A DNA stretch of 64,000 nucleotides from DATBFU01 sp035498405 (GCA_035498405.1 DATKAE010000122.1:21611-85610); one strand, 5' to 3'; positions 54,240 through 63,660 are shown, numbered from the stretch's first letter. The notes: generated from the letters alone by a model not told the origin. Made by a program: numbers and translations.

Positions 54240-55142
54240 TCACTCGGGCGACAGAACCGGGTGTCGTGCCTTTTCGGGGAAATGGGCGTAGCCCAAGAGC
54301 TTGTAACAGAGCTTGGCGATCATGAAGTCGGGCGCTCGGTTGCCCGGAACCGGTGAATGCTCGACGACGTCCGCGCCGACGATCCTGCGTGAACTCGCCA
54401 GGCGCCGTAGGATGTTCAGCGCCTGGTCGTAGGTCCCGCCGCCCGGCTCCGGAGTTCCGGTCCCGGGCACGAGCGATCCGTCGAAGAAGTCGACGTCGAA
54501 GGTCACGTAGACGTCGTCGGTCAGCAGTCCGAACGCGCCCGGGATCCAGTCGTCGGACCGATGCATCTCCCGGTTGGAAACCACCCGGACAGTACCCTTC
54601 TCCCGAACGAACTCGACTTCCTCTCGCGAGATCGATCGGATGCCGACTTGGACGGTAGGCAGGTCGAGTTCCACCCAGCGTCGCGCCGCGCACGCATGGG
54701 AGAACTTCTGTCCTTCGTATTCGTCGCGCAGGTCTCCGTGGGCGTCGAAATGGAGGATCGACAGTCGCGGTTGGCGCGCCTGGTGAGCGGCGATCGGCCC
54801 GCGCGAAATGGAGTGCTCGCCCCCGAGCGTGAGAACAAATTTGGATTTCTCGAGGATGCTCCCCACCTGCTCCTCGAGCTCCTCGACGCAGGAGGCCGGC
54901 TCCATGTTCTCCGGGAGCCAGGCAGGCAGCGTGTGAATGCCGATGCGGTAGGTCTCCTCGTCGAGCTCGTCGTCATACAGCTCGACGTAATGCGAGGCCT
55001 CGAGAATCGCCGCCGGACCGTTCTTCGTCCCGACGCCGTAGGACACCGTGCGCTCGTAGGGCACCGGCAGAACCACGACGCGGCTCTTCTCGAGCGTGTG
55101 CTCCTCTTCGGGAATTCCGAGAAAATTGGAGGAAAGGAACAT
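54240..55142 (-). CDS. speB: Agmatinase / ureohydrolase (SpeB family)
   Basis: 300 residues. Dimanganese motifs complete: 'GGEHSI', 'HFDAHGDLRDEYEGQKFSHACAARR' (DAHxD), 'DVDFFDGSLVPGTGTPEPGG' (DxDxxDPxxAPGTGTP-like). The change from APG to VPG in the last motif is common. It hydrolyses agmatine to putrescine and urea; other guanidino substrates cannot be excluded from sequence. A -10-like TATCAT (55154-55149, minus) lies six bases before ATG 55142. Confidence 0.9.
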   Translation of the reverse strand: MFLSSNFLGIPEEEHTLEKSRVVVLPVPYERTVSYGVGTKNGPAAILEASHYVELYDDELDEETYRIGIHTLPAWLPENMEPASCVEELEEQVGSILEKSKFVLTLGGEHSISRGPIAAHQARQPRLSILHFDAHGDLRDEYEGQKFSHACAARRWVELDLPTVQVGIRSISREEVEFVREKGTVRVVSNREMHRSDDWIPGAFGLLTDDVYVTFDVDFFDGSLVPGTGTPEPGGGTYDQALNILRRLASSRRIVGADVVEHSPVPGNRAPDFMIAKLCYKLLGYAHFPEKARHPVLSPE

Positions 55143-55148
55143 GGCGCG

Positions 55149-55154
55149 ATGATA
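55149..55154 (-). promoter_or_regulatory. -10-like box TATCAT upstream of speB
   Basis: On the minus strand TATCAT (5 of 6 to consensus) ends six bases before ATG 55142. There is no Shine-Dalgarno, so the mRNA is probably leaderless. Confidence 0.4.
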
Positions 55155-55187
55155 GCAGCGGGGCCTCGCCGAATGATTCGGCGGTCC

Positions 55188-56543
55188 CTACGGCTGTCGG
55201 CGTCGGCCGCCGCGGCGGCGGCGGCGCGGCCGGGGCGGCACGAGCGCAGGCGTCTCGAGTCCCGTCTCGGCCTCGAACGTCGCCTTGGCTCGCTGCATTC
55301 GGTCGTAGAGCGTTCGCCATTCCCGCACGAGGTCCTCGGCGCGCCCCGTGGCCATGGCCCGCAACTCGAACAGCGCGAGCGCCGTCGGAAAGGCGTCCCG
55401 GAAGACGAGTCGGCGCGTGGGAATGCGATTGTCGGGCCGGTACGACAGCCTGCCGACGAGCGTCAAGGCCTGCTTGATCTGGTGCGAGGTCGCGTGCGGC
55501 CAGGCCATCCGAATCGCCATCGGAGTGACGACTTCTTCGAGAACCGCCGTGAGAACACCGGGCGAGGGCTCGCCATCCGGCACGCGTTGCCGCAGCGCCG
55601 CCCTCACGACCGGCAGCGCCAGGAGTGCGAAAAGAAGGGCGTCCTCATACTGTCGTCCGCGCCGGCGTTCGGCGTCGAGCACGTCGAGCAGCGCCCAGAA
55701 GAGGTGGCCGGCGCCGTGGGGATGCTCCGGGTCGATCTCGCGCAACACCTGCGCGAGCTCCGGCAGCAGCACATCGAGGAGCCCGACCTCCCGCAGGAGC
55801 AGAAACGTGGGAAGAGCGTGTCCTCCCCGGAGCATCTGCGCGAGCTCTTCGGTCACCCGCGGAGGCGCCGACTTCGCGATCTCTCGACGGTGGTTCAGGA
55901 TCGCTTCATACGCGTCGGGCGTGATCGCGAAGCCCAGGCGGCTCGCGAACTCGACGGCGCGGAGCATCCGAACCGGGTCCTCGCGGAAACGAATCTCGGG
56001 ATCTCCGATCGTTCGAATCAGGCCGGCTTCGAGGTCGTCGAGCCCGCCCACGTAGTCCAGGATGGAAAAGTTCGAAATGTCGTAGAAGAGCCCGTTGATC
56101 GTGAAGTCGCGACGCAGGGCGTCCTCGCGCGCCGTGCCGAACGTGTTGTCTTCGGTCATCAGGAGCTCGGGCGCGTTCGGATCGACCGGGGCCGGCCGTC
56201 GGCGGAACGTGGCGACCTCGATGACTTTGCCGTTGGGAAACAGGATGTGCGCGAGGCGAAACCGGCGGCCGATCATGCGGCAATTGCGGAAAAGACGGCG
56301 AATGGCCGACGGGTGCGCGTCGGTTCCGATATCGAAGTCCTTCGGGGCGCGTCCAAGAAGAAGGTCGCGGACGCTGCCGCCGACCAGGTAGGCCCGGTAG
56401 CCGGCGCCCGACAGGCGGTACAGCACCTTCAAGGCGTCGGGATCGATCTGCTTTCGGGAGATCGGGTGCTGGCTGCGGGGCCGGACGCGCGGGGCGGGAT
56501 CGGTTCCGGCCGTCTCCCGGCTTCCCGTCGGAGTCGAGCTCAT
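55188..56543 (-). CDS. pcnB: Poly(A) polymerase / tRNA nucleotidyltransferase family (PcnB)
   Basis: 451 residues. Class II nucleotidyltransferase head: 'AYLVGGSVRDLLLGRAPKDFDIGTDAHPSAIRRLFRN', 'EDALRRDFTINGLFYD', 'DPVRMLRAVEFASRLGF', the RNA-binding helices, and a very basic tail 'PRPRRRRRGGRRRQP'. The N-terminal 'RKQIDPDALKVLYRLSGAGY' and the Arg-rich tail are as in PcnB and unlike CCA-adding enzymes. It adds 3' poly(A) to RNAs for decay. A -10-like TAGAAT (56558-56553) is nine bases before ATG 56543. It diverges from livJ. Confidence 0.9.
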   Translation of the reverse strand: MSSTPTGSRETAGTDPAPRVRPRSQHPISRKQIDPDALKVLYRLSGAGYRAYLVGGSVRDLLLGRAPKDFDIGTDAHPSAIRRLFRNCRMIGRRFRLAHILFPNGKVIEVATFRRRPAPVDPNAPELLMTEDNTFGTAREDALRRDFTINGLFYDISNFSILDYVGGLDDLEAGLIRTIGDPEIRFREDPVRMLRAVEFASRLGFAITPDAYEAILNHRREIAKSAPPRVTEELAQMLRGGHALPTFLLLREVGLLDVLLPELAQVLREIDPEHPHGAGHLFWALLDVLDAERRRGRQYEDALLFALLALPVVRAALRQRVPDGEPSPGVLTAVLEEVVTPMAIRMAWPHATSHQIKQALTLVGRLSYRPDNRIPTRRLVFRDAFPTALALFELRAMATGRAEDLVREWRTLYDRMQRAKATFEAETGLETPALVPPRPRRRRRGGRRRQP

Positions 56544-56585
56544 CCGCTCGAAATTCTATCCGAAACGATTGATCGAATTGAGGTT

Positions 56586-56614
56586 TTGACTTTGACGCAC
56601 CCCTGCGAAACAAT
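56586..56614 (+). promoter_or_regulatory. Promoter of the liv operon
   Basis: TTGACT (56586-56591), 17-bp spacer, AACAAT (56609-56614). A GGAGGAGG (56643-56650) then sits six bases before ATG 56657. This is one of the few classical promoter-plus-Shine-Dalgarno arrangements in the window, fitting a highly expressed binding protein. Confidence 0.5.
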
Positions 56615-56656
56615 ACCCCGTCTTTCGGATCCATCGCTCGACGGAGGAGGATTCAG

Positions 56657-57808
56657 ATGAGGTTTCGTCTCGCGCTCGCGGCCTTGCTGTCGGCTGGGGT
56701 GATAGTGGTTGCCGCGTGCGGCAAGCGCGGCGCCGGCGACGAGATTCCGGTCGGCGAGTACGGCTCGCTCACCGGCGGGACGGCCACTTTCGGCCAGTCC
56801 ACCAACAACGCCGTCAAGATGGCGTTCGACGAGATCAACGGCGCCGGCGGGGTGCTCGGCAAGAAGCTCAAGCTCTACGTCGAGGACGACCAGTCGAAGC
56901 CCGAGGAGGCCGCCACGGCCGCGACCAAGCTGGTCAATCAGAACCACGTCACGGCGCTCTTGGGAGAGGTGTCCTCCTCGCGCTCGCTTGCCGCCGCGCC
57001 GATCGCCCAGGCGGCGCAGATACCGATGGTCTCGCCCTCGTCGACCAACCCACGGGTGACGCAGGTGGGCGACTACATCTTCCGGGTTTGCTTCATCGAC
57101 CCCTTCCAGGGCGCGGTGGCGGCGAAGTTTGCGCACGATACGCTGAAGTTGAAGAAGGTCGCCATTCTCGTCGACGTCCGCAACGACTATTCGGTCGGGC
57201 TCCAGACCTTCTTCCGCCAGCACTTCCGAGAGCTCGGCGGCGAGGTCGTGGCGGAGCAGTCCTACAGCGAGGGAGATTCCGACTTCCACGCCCAGCTGAC
57301 TCAGATCAAGGCCACAGGCCCCGAGGCCATTTACGTGCCGGGCTATTACACCGAAGTCGGCACGATCGCTCGCCAGGCGCGGGAGCTCGGCCTCACGGTG
57401 CCCTTGATCGGCGGGGATGGATGGGATTCTCCCAAGCTCTGGGAGATCGGCGGCGAAGCCTTGAACGGCTGCTACTTCTCCAATCACTACTCGACGGACG
57501 ATCCGTCGCCGGTCGTGCAGAAGTTCGTCGCGGAGTACAAGAGGCGTTACAACGGCGTGCCGGACGCGCTGGCCGCCCTCGGCTACGACGCGGCGAAGAT
57601 CCTCGCCGACGCGATGACCCGAGCCGGCTCGACCGACGGGGCCAAGGTCCGCGATGCGCTGGCGGCGACGAAGGACTTCCAGGGGGTCACCGGCTCGATC
57701 ACGATCAACAAGGATCGCAACGCCGTCAAGCCGGCCGTCATTTTGAAAATCGAGAACGGGAAGTTCACGCTCGTCGAGACGATCAAGCCCGAGGCCATCA
57801 AACTGTAG
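56657..57808 (+). CDS. livJ: Branched-chain amino acid ABC transporter, substrate-binding lipoprotein
   Basis: 383 residues. Lipobox 'VVAAC' with lipidated Cys21. Type I periplasmic binding fold of the Leu/Ile/Val group: 'VGEYGSLTGGTATFGQSTNNAVKMAFDEINGAGGVLGKKLKL', 'LLGEVSSSRSLAAAPIAQ', 'PMVSPSSTNPRVT', 'YVPGYYTEVGTIARQARELG'. It delivers the substrate to LivHM. First gene of livJ-H-M-G-F; the 120-bp gap to livH is the longest inside the operon and may allow extra mRNA of the binding protein. The exact ligand (branched-chain amino acids or related) is inferred from family. Confidence 0.94.
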   Translation: MRFRLALAALLSAGVIVVAACGKRGAGDEIPVGEYGSLTGGTATFGQSTNNAVKMAFDEINGAGGVLGKKLKLYVEDDQSKPEEAATAATKLVNQNHVTALLGEVSSSRSLAAAPIAQAAQIPMVSPSSTNPRVTQVGDYIFRVCFIDPFQGAVAAKFAHDTLKLKKVAILVDVRNDYSVGLQTFFRQHFRELGGEVVAEQSYSEGDSDFHAQLTQIKATGPEAIYVPGYYTEVGTIARQARELGLTVPLIGGDGWDSPKLWEIGGEALNGCYFSNHYSTDDPSPVVQKFVAEYKRRYNGVPDALAALGYDAAKILADAMTRAGSTDGAKVRDALAATKDFQGVTGSITINKDRNAVKPAVILKIENGKFTLVETIKPEAIKL

Positions 57809-57928
57809 GCCGGTCCTCGTCGAGGTCTGAGAGTTGAAGTCCGTGGGTCTCGAGAGCGGCGCTCCCGGGCCGGGCGCGCCCGCCTCGGCCTGTCGCCGCG
57901 ATGGCTGCCCGAAGGCCGGCGACGCCCG

Positions 57929-58831
57929 ATGGCCGTGAGCACATTCCTCCAGCAGCTGGTCAACGGTCTCTCCCTCGGGTCGATCTACGCCCTGATCGCC
58001 CTCGGTTACACCATGGTCTACGGCGTGCTGCGGCTGATCAATTTTGCGCACGGCGACGTCTACATGCTGGGGGCCTACGCCGGCTACTACCTTTCGCGCC
58101 GGCTTCAGGGGAGGGATCCGTCGCTCGTCTCGGCGTTGATCGTCATGGCGGGCGCGATGCTCGCCTGCGCCATCATCGGGATGGTGATCGAGCGCTTCGC
58201 CTACCGCCCGGTGCGCCGCGCCTCGCGACTGACGCTGTTGATCACGGCGATCGGGGTCTCCCTCTTCATCGAGAACGGGGCGCAGCTCGTGTTCGGCGCC
58301 GACCCGAAGTTCTTTCCGTCGCTCGCCCCGCGGGCCGACTTTCGCTTCGGTCCGGTCCGCGTGACGAGCGAGCAACTCACCGTCATCGTCGTTTCGTTTC
58401 TCCTGATGGTGGCGTTGCGGCTCTTCATCCTGAAGACCCGGACGGGCAAGGCGATGCGCGCCGTCTCGTTCAGCATCGACGCGTCGAAGCTGATGGGCAT
58501 CTCGACCGATGGGATCATCGCGATCACGTTCGCCTTGGGTTCCGCCCTGGCCGCGGCTGCCGGCGTGCTGATCGGGATGCAGATTCCCAAGATCGATCCC
58601 CTGATGGGGATCGTTTACGGGCTGAAGGCGTTCGTGGCCGCCGTGCTGGGTGGGATTGGAAACATCCCGGGCGCGGTGCTCGGGGGCCTGCTCATCGGGA
58701 TCTCCGAGGTGATGGTGGTCGGGTACCTGTCGTCGACGTACCGCGACGCGATCGCGTTCGGCATCCTGATCCTAGTGCTGCTCCTGCGGCCGCAGGGGAT
58801 CCTCGGACGGGTGCAGAAGGAGAAGGTTTGA
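57929..58831 (+). CDS. livH: Branched-chain amino acid ABC transporter permease LivH
   Basis: 300 residues, eight helices. 'QLVNGLSLGSIYALIALGYTMVYGVLRLINFAHGDVYMLGAY' is the LivH start, and the EAA-like loop is 'GLKAFVAAVLGGIGNIPGAVLGGLLIG'. ATG 57929. The stop overlaps a TTG start of livM (TTGA). Confidence 0.95.
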   Translation: MAVSTFLQQLVNGLSLGSIYALIALGYTMVYGVLRLINFAHGDVYMLGAYAGYYLSRRLQGRDPSLVSALIVMAGAMLACAIIGMVIERFAYRPVRRASRLTLLITAIGVSLFIENGAQLVFGADPKFFPSLAPRADFRFGPVRVTSEQLTVIVVSFLLMVALRLFILKTRTGKAMRAVSFSIDASKLMGISTDGIIAITFALGSALAAAAGVLIGMQIPKIDPLMGIVYGLKAFVAAVLGGIGNIPGAVLGGLLIGISEVMVVGYLSSTYRDAIAFGILILVLLLRPQGILGRVQKEKV

Positions 58832-59838
58832 AGCGGGTCGCCACCGGAGCCGGCGTGGTCGTCGGGCTTTGGCTCGTCAACGGGCTGGCCGCCGGATCGC
58901 TCGTGCCCGGTTTCCGGATCTCTCCCTATCTTCTCCAGGTCGTGTGCCTGGCCGGCATCAACATCATCCTGGCCGTGAGCCTGAATCTGATCAATGGCTT
59001 CACGGGACAGTTTTCGATCGGCCATGCCGGGTTCATGGCCATCGGGGCTTACTCCTCGGCCTTTTTGACCGTGACCTTCGGGACGCGCCTGCGCGGGATG
59101 CTGGCGTTCCTGCCCGAGGGGGCCCAGAGCGGCGTGCTCCTGCTCGCGGGCCTTTCGGTCGCGGCGGTCTTGGCGGCGATCGCGGGATTCCTCGTCGGAG
59201 TTCCGTCCCTGCGGTTGCGCGGCGACTATCTGGCGATCGTGACCCTGGGGTTCGGAGAAATCATCCGCGTTTTCATCCTGAACATCGATGCGGTTGGGGG
59301 CGCGCGCGGCCTTTCGGGAATCCCGAGGCTCGCCGACTTCTTCTGGATCTACCTCTTTGCGGTGATCACGATCCTGGTCGTCTCCCGCATCGTCGGATCC
59401 TCCTTCGGGCGAACCTTGATTGCCATTCGGGAAGACGAGATCGCGGCCGAGGCGATGGGCGTCGACACGACCAAGAGCAAGGTGATCTCGTTCATCGTTT
59501 CCTCGGCCTTCGCCGGCATCGCGGGAGGGCTCTTCGGCCACTACCTCATGTATCTGCACACGAACTCCTTCACGTTCTTGAAGTCGATCGAGATCATCAT
59601 CATGATCGTGATCGGAGGCCTGGGCTCGATCACGGGCTCGGTGCTCGGCGCAATTCTGTACATCGGTCTGACCGAGGGCCTTCGCGAGTTCGCTCAGTAT
59701 CGGATGGTGGTTTTCTCGCTCCTTCTGGTCGTGCTGATGATCGTGCGTCCCCAGGGGATCCTGGGTCATCGCGAGTTCGTGAATCTGCTCCCGCGGCGGT
59801 GGCGGCTCGGCGTCGAGGCGCCGCCGACGCACGGGTAG
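58828..59838 (+). CDS. livM: Branched-chain amino acid ABC transporter permease LivM
   Basis: 336 residues from TTG 58828; the longer frame upstream is a shadow of livH. 'ILAVSLNLINGFTGQFSIGHAGFMAIGAYSSAF', 'LRLRGDYLAIVTLGFGEIIRVFILN', and the coupling loop 'MIVIGGLGSITGSVLGA' are LivM hallmarks. It partners LivH to form the channel. Overlaps livH by TTGA; nothing odd. Confidence 0.94.
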   Translation: MKRVATGAGVVVGLWLVNGLAAGSLVPGFRISPYLLQVVCLAGINIILAVSLNLINGFTGQFSIGHAGFMAIGAYSSAFLTVTFGTRLRGMLAFLPEGAQSGVLLLAGLSVAAVLAAIAGFLVGVPSLRLRGDYLAIVTLGFGEIIRVFILNIDAVGGARGLSGIPRLADFFWIYLFAVITILVVSRIVGSSFGRTLIAIREDEIAAEAMGVDTTKSKVISFIVSSAFAGIAGGLFGHYLMYLHTNSFTFLKSIEIIIMIVIGGLGSITGSVLGAILYIGLTEGLREFAQYRMVVFSLLLVVLMIVRPQGILGHREFVNLLPRRWRLGVEAPPTHG

Positions 59839-59846
59839 GCGGTCGA

Positions 59847-60608
59847 ATGGCGCTCCTCCAGCTTTCCAACGTGACGATGCGGTTCGGCGGCCTGGTGGCC
59901 GTCAACGATCTTTCGCTGATTCTGGAGTCCGGCCAGCTCTACGGGCTGATCGGGCCCAATGGCGCCGGCAAGACAACCGTTTTCAACGTCATCACCGGCG
60001 TGTACAAGCCGACCGCGGGGGAGATCTCGCTCGATGGGGAATCCCTCGGCGGAAAGCGAACCGGCCGGATCACGCGGCACGGCGTGGCCCGGACTTTCCA
60101 GAACATCCGCCTCTTCGCCGAGATGACCGTGCTCGAGAACGTGAAGGTCGCTTTTCACTGCCGGCAGGCCGCGCACGTGGCCTCCGCCGTGTTTCGCACG
60201 AACACGCATTCCGAGGAAGAGGAACGCGTGGACGAGCACAGCCGAGCCTTGCTCAAGATCTTCCACCTCGACCACCTCTCCGAGGAGAAGGCGAAGAATC
60301 TGCCCTACGGCAGCCAGCGGCGGCTGGAAATCGCCCGCGCCATGGCCACCTCGCCCCGGCTCCTGCTGCTCGACGAGCCGGCGGCCGGCATGAACCCGCA
60401 GGAGGCCCACGAGCTGATGGACTTGATCCGGTGGATCCGCGACCAATTCGGAATGGCCATTCTGCTCGTCGAACACAACATGAAGGTCGTCATGGGCATC
60501 TGCGAGACCGTGCACGTGCTCGACTACGGTTCGACGATCGCCGTGGGGCCTCCGGCCGAGATTCAACGCAATCCGAAGGTCATCGAGGCCTATCTGGGGG
60601 GCGCTTGA
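59847..60608 (+). CDS. livG: Branched-chain amino acid ABC transporter ATPase LivG
   Basis: 253 residues. Walker A 'GPNGAGKTT', signature 'LPYGSQRRLEIARA' (the YG in place of SG is normal for LivG), Walker B 'LLLLDEPAAGMNP', switch His in 'LLVEHNMKVV'. The 'GVARTFQNIRLFAEMTVLENV' segment is LivG-specific. ATG 59847 is eight bases after livM. The stop overlaps the TTG of livF. Confidence 0.95.
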   Translation: MALLQLSNVTMRFGGLVAVNDLSLILESGQLYGLIGPNGAGKTTVFNVITGVYKPTAGEISLDGESLGGKRTGRITRHGVARTFQNIRLFAEMTVLENVKVAFHCRQAAHVASAVFRTNTHSEEEERVDEHSRALLKIFHLDHLSEEKAKNLPYGSQRRLEIARAMATSPRLLLLDEPAAGMNPQEAHELMDLIRWIRDQFGMAILLVEHNMKVVMGICETVHVLDYGSTIAVGPPAEIQRNPKVIEAYLGGA

Positions 60609-61327
60609 GCGAGTTGCCGGCGCCGATCCTCGAGGTCCAGGATTTGAGCGTGTCCTACGGAGCGATCAAGGCCTTGAAGGGGGTGTCGATCCGGCTGATG
60701 CCAGACGAGATCGTCACGCTCATCGGGGCCAACGGGGCCGGCAAGTCCACGACGCTGCGCGCGATTCTCGGACTCGTGACGCCTTCGGGTGGGCAGATCC
60801 GGTTTCGCGGCCAGCCGACCCGCGCCGTCGCGACGTTCAAACTGGTGCGCCGCGGCTTGATTCTGGTGCCCGAGGGAAGGGCGGTCTTCGCGAACCTCTC
60901 CGTGCGGGAGAACCTGGAGATGGGCGCCTACGCGCGGCGAGACAAACAGGTCGAGGCGGACTTCGAGCGAGTCTTTCGGATCTTCCCACGCCTGAAGGAG
61001 CGCATCGCCCAGACGGCGGGAACGCTCTCCGGCGGAGAGCAGCAGATGCTGGCGATCGGACGAGCCCTGATGTCGCGTCCGCAGGTGCTGCTCTTAGACG
61101 AGCCCTCGCTCGGCCTGGCGCCGCTCCTCGTTCACACAATCTTCGAGGCGATCGAGGAGATCCACCGCGAAGGCACCCCCGTGCTGTTAGTCGAGCAGAA
61201 CGCCAACGCGGCGCTCCGGCACTCCAACCGGGCCTATGTCCTGGAGACCGGGACGGTGGCCCTCGAAGGCCCCTCGGCCGACGTGGCGGCGAACCCCAGA
61301 GTCAAAGAGGCATATCTGGGCGAGTGA
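60605..61327 (+). CDS. livF: Branched-chain amino acid ABC transporter ATPase LivF
   Basis: 240 residues from TTG 60605 (TTGA overlap with livG). Walker A 'GANGAGKSTT', 'LILVPEGRAVFANLSVRENLEMGAY' (LivF hallmark), signature 'LSGGEQQMLAIGRAL', Walker B 'VLLLDEPSLGLAP', switch residue Gln in 'LLVEQNANAAL' as usual for LivF. Last gene of the operon; a stem-loop follows within two bases of the stop. Confidence 0.95.
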   Translation: MSELPAPILEVQDLSVSYGAIKALKGVSIRLMPDEIVTLIGANGAGKSTTLRAILGLVTPSGGQIRFRGQPTRAVATFKLVRRGLILVPEGRAVFANLSVRENLEMGAYARRDKQVEADFERVFRIFPRLKERIAQTAGTLSGGEQQMLAIGRALMSRPQVLLLDEPSLGLAPLLVHTIFEAIEEIHREGTPVLLVEQNANAALRHSNRAYVLETGTVALEGPSADVAANPRVKEAYLGE

Positions 61328-61328
61328 A

Positions 61329-61350
61329 GACTCGCGGGCACCGGCGAGTC
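61329..61350 (+). terminator. Stem-loop at the end of the liv operon
   Basis: GACTCGC (61329-61335) and GCGAGTC (61344-61350) form a perfect 7-bp stem with an 8-nt loop, immediately after the livF stop. No U-run follows. The gap to the convergent pckA end (61400) has nothing else. Confidence 0.45.
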
Positions 61351-61399
61351 CGATCCGTCCCAGAGCCCGTGCGGGGTCGTCGCGTCAGCGGGGGCTCGG

Positions 61400-62947
61400 C
61401 TACTCGGGCTCGATCGCCCTCGGAATCACCGGGTCGAGGCCCGGGAACTTCGCGAGCCAGGCGCGCCGCTCCTGCCGCAGCTTCTCCACGAGGGCGCGGT
61501 ACTCGTCGTCGGAGTAATACTGGCTCGGTTCGTACAGGCGGAGATCGGCGCCCGGCTTCGTCACGGGGATCTCGTAACCCCAGTCGGGGTCGCGGCGCCA
61601 AACGACGGCTTCCTTGGCGATCTGCTTCATGATCTCCGTCGAGATCTTGATCGAGATCTTTTCTCCGGCGAAGCCCTCGCGGGCGCCGACCGAGCCCGTG
61701 TTCAGAATGTAGGCGTGCATGTCGGGGTTCTCGCGGAGAATCTGTAGGACGCGATTGCCCTCCTCGGCCTCGGGTCCCACGATGAAGGGGTTTGTTCCCA
61801 CCTCGCGTTTGGCCTGCCCGGCCTTGCTCGGGTCTCCGGCCGAGGTCTCGATCGATTCGCCCAGCATGAAGTACGCCGCGGCCTGCTCGGAGGTCAGCCG
61901 CGCGCAGACGGGCACGATGTCGTTGCGGCGCGTGATGAAGACGATCTTGTTGGCCTTCGGCAGGTCGATCCCGTCGCCGGTTCCCCTGATGTAGCGGCGC
62001 AGCACGACGCCGCGCCCGTTGGACGTGATCGAGGTGTCGAGGAAATCGACCTTACCCGTGGCCGGATCCACCTTGATGTTCTCGTAGGTCGCCGTCGGGT
62101 GCGTCGCGGCGCCCCAGAGAACCGTTTGAGAAGGCTCGAGCCCTTCGGTCTTGATGTAGAAGCCGTCCTCGGTTCCGAACGCGCGGCCGTCCCGAGTCAG
62201 CAGCACGACGTCGTCCTGCTTGATGATCGCCGCCTCGGGAGGAGCCAGGCCGTGGTCGTGGAGCGTCAGCGTCGTCTTACCCGTTCCGGAGAGGCCGAAG
62301 AGAAGGAATCCCACATCGCGAAGCTTCCCGTCCTGGCCGGTGACGCGAAGGATCTTGGAGCCCGCGTGGAGACCGAGGCCCCCGCGCCGCTTCATCCAGA
62401 ACATCGCCTGGCGCAGCATCGACTTCTTCGCCTCGCCGGGGTAGTCGGAGCCGAGGACGTACGTGTAGCCTTGGTTGACGTCGCAGAAGATCAGGCGTTC
62501 CGGCCAGTCGGGCACGTAAACCGTGACGAAGTCGGGCTCATAGGAGGACGCCGAGGGGAAGAGCATGTTGTGCCACATGAAGGCGATCCGCGCATACTCG
62601 ACGGGCACGTAAAGCCGGCAGCGCAGCGTCGCCTCGGGACTCTCTCCCATGCGGCGGTCCACCTGGAGCATGTCCATCTCGGCGAGCTTTTCCTGGACCT
62701 GCCGGATCACTTCCTGGGCGCGCTTCGGGTCGATCGGCTGCTGCATGACGCCGACCTGAACACCGTCCGACACGATGTAAGTGTTCTTGGCAGAGCGGCT
62801 CTTGACCCTCGTCGAGTAGACGGGGGAGCCGTACTCGGTCGTCGTCTCACCGGGCCGCGCCAGCGCGCGCAGCTGATCGCCCGTGAGGTCCTTGCGGATC
62901 TCTCGGGCCCGGACTGTCCGGGGCGAGATCGTCTCGACAGTGCTCAT
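61400..62947 (-). CDS. pckA: Phosphoenolpyruvate carboxykinase (ATP)
   Basis: 515 residues from ATG 62947. The P-loop 'GLSGTGKTTLTLHD' is followed by 'IIKQDDVVLLTRDGRAFGTEDGFYIKTEG' (metal Asp), 'FITRRNDIVPVCARLT' and 'INVNT/AYILNTGSVG' elements of the ATP-type enzyme. It converts oxaloacetate + ATP to PEP + CO2, the entry to gluconeogenesis. The first ~70 residues differ from E. coli-type enzymes. The 5' side has a purine-rich GGGAGAAGGGAAAG that can serve as ribosome binding site. With ppdK it controls flow at the PEP node. Confidence 0.94.
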   Translation of the reverse strand: MSTVETISPRTVRAREIRKDLTGDQLRALARPGETTTEYGSPVYSTRVKSRSAKNTYIVSDGVQVGVMQQPIDPKRAQEVIRQVQEKLAEMDMLQVDRRMGESPEATLRCRLYVPVEYARIAFMWHNMLFPSASSYEPDFVTVYVPDWPERLIFCDVNQGYTYVLGSDYPGEAKKSMLRQAMFWMKRRGGLGLHAGSKILRVTGQDGKLRDVGFLLFGLSGTGKTTLTLHDHGLAPPEAAIIKQDDVVLLTRDGRAFGTEDGFYIKTEGLEPSQTVLWGAATHPTATYENIKVDPATGKVDFLDTSITSNGRGVVLRRYIRGTGDGIDLPKANKIVFITRRNDIVPVCARLTSEQAAAYFMLGESIETSAGDPSKAGQAKREVGTNPFIVGPEAEEGNRVLQILRENPDMHAYILNTGSVGAREGFAGEKISIKISTEIMKQIAKEAVVWRRDPDWGYEIPVTKPGADLRLYEPSQYYSDDEYRALVEKLRQERRAWLAKFPGLDPVIPRAIEPE

Positions 62948-63058
62948 GTTTCTTGTCTTTCCCTTCTCCCGACAGGCCCGGGGGAATCCCAAATTATGCC
63001 ACTGCGCGGACTTTGCCCTGCTCCCTCCCCCCCAGCTCGTCGCCGCTAACCCCTGCTT

Positions 63059-63646
63059 TTACAATCCGATTTCGTCGGCGATCGGCCGCAGGGCCTCGAT
63101 CAGGAAGCCGATGTGCTCTTCTAAGGGGATGCCGAGAGCCTCGGCGCCGCCATAGACATCGGCGCGGTTGACCGATCGGGCGAAGGCCTTGTCCTTGAGC
63201 CGTTTGACGACGGAGGCGACGGGCAAATCCGCGATCTTCTTGCTCGGGCGGACCTTGACGCAGGCCCCGATGAACCCGGTCAGCTCGTCGCAGGCGTAGA
63301 TGGCCTTCTTGATCGGCGTTTCGCGCGGGATCTTCATGTAGTCCGCGTGAGATTGGATCGTCTCGATCATCTCGCGAGAGTAGCCGCGCTCTGCCAGGAT
63401 GCGGCCCCCGACGTGCAGGTGCGTGTCCTCGGTCGGGTTTTGCTCGTAATCGAAGTCATGCAGCAACCCGACGATGCCCCACCTTTCGATCTCCTGCGAG
63501 TCGGAGATCCCGAAACGCCGCGCGTAGGCCCGCATTCCTTCTTCCACCGCGCGGCCGTGTTTGCGGAGGGCGTCGGACTTGGTGAACTCGAAGAGCAGTG
63601 CTTCGGCTTCCGAGCGGGTGGGCCAGCGGCCGGTCGACTCCTCCAT
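63059..63646 (-). CDS. HD-domain phosphohydrolase
   Basis: 195 residues from ATG 63646. HD-type metal motif: 'LRKHGRAVEEGM' (first His), 'WGIVGLLHDFDYEQNP' (HD), 'HLHVGGRILAERGYS', 'IQSHADYM', then 'AIYACDELTGFI' (last Asp). This is a small HDIG-like protein with unknown nucleotide or phosphate-ester substrate. A -10-like TACGAT (63660-63655, minus) lies eight bases before the start. The gene is divergent from the TonB receptor and lies upstream of pckA on the same strand with a 111-bp gap that holds no recognisable element. Confidence 0.82.
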   Translation of the reverse strand: MEESTGRWPTRSEAEALLFEFTKSDALRKHGRAVEEGMRAYARRFGISDSQEIERWGIVGLLHDFDYEQNPTEDTHLHVGGRILAERGYSREMIETIQSHADYMKIPRETPIKKAIYACDELTGFIGACVKVRPSKKIADLPVASVVKRLKDKAFARSVNRADVYGGAEALGIPLEEHIGFLIEALRPIADEIGL

Positions 63647-63654
63647 GGTTCCGA

Positions 63655-63660
63655 ATCGTA
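63655..63660 (-). promoter_or_regulatory. -10-like box TACGAT upstream of the HD protein
   Basis: On the minus strand TACGAT ends eight bases before ATG 63646; no Shine-Dalgarno between. Confidence 0.35.
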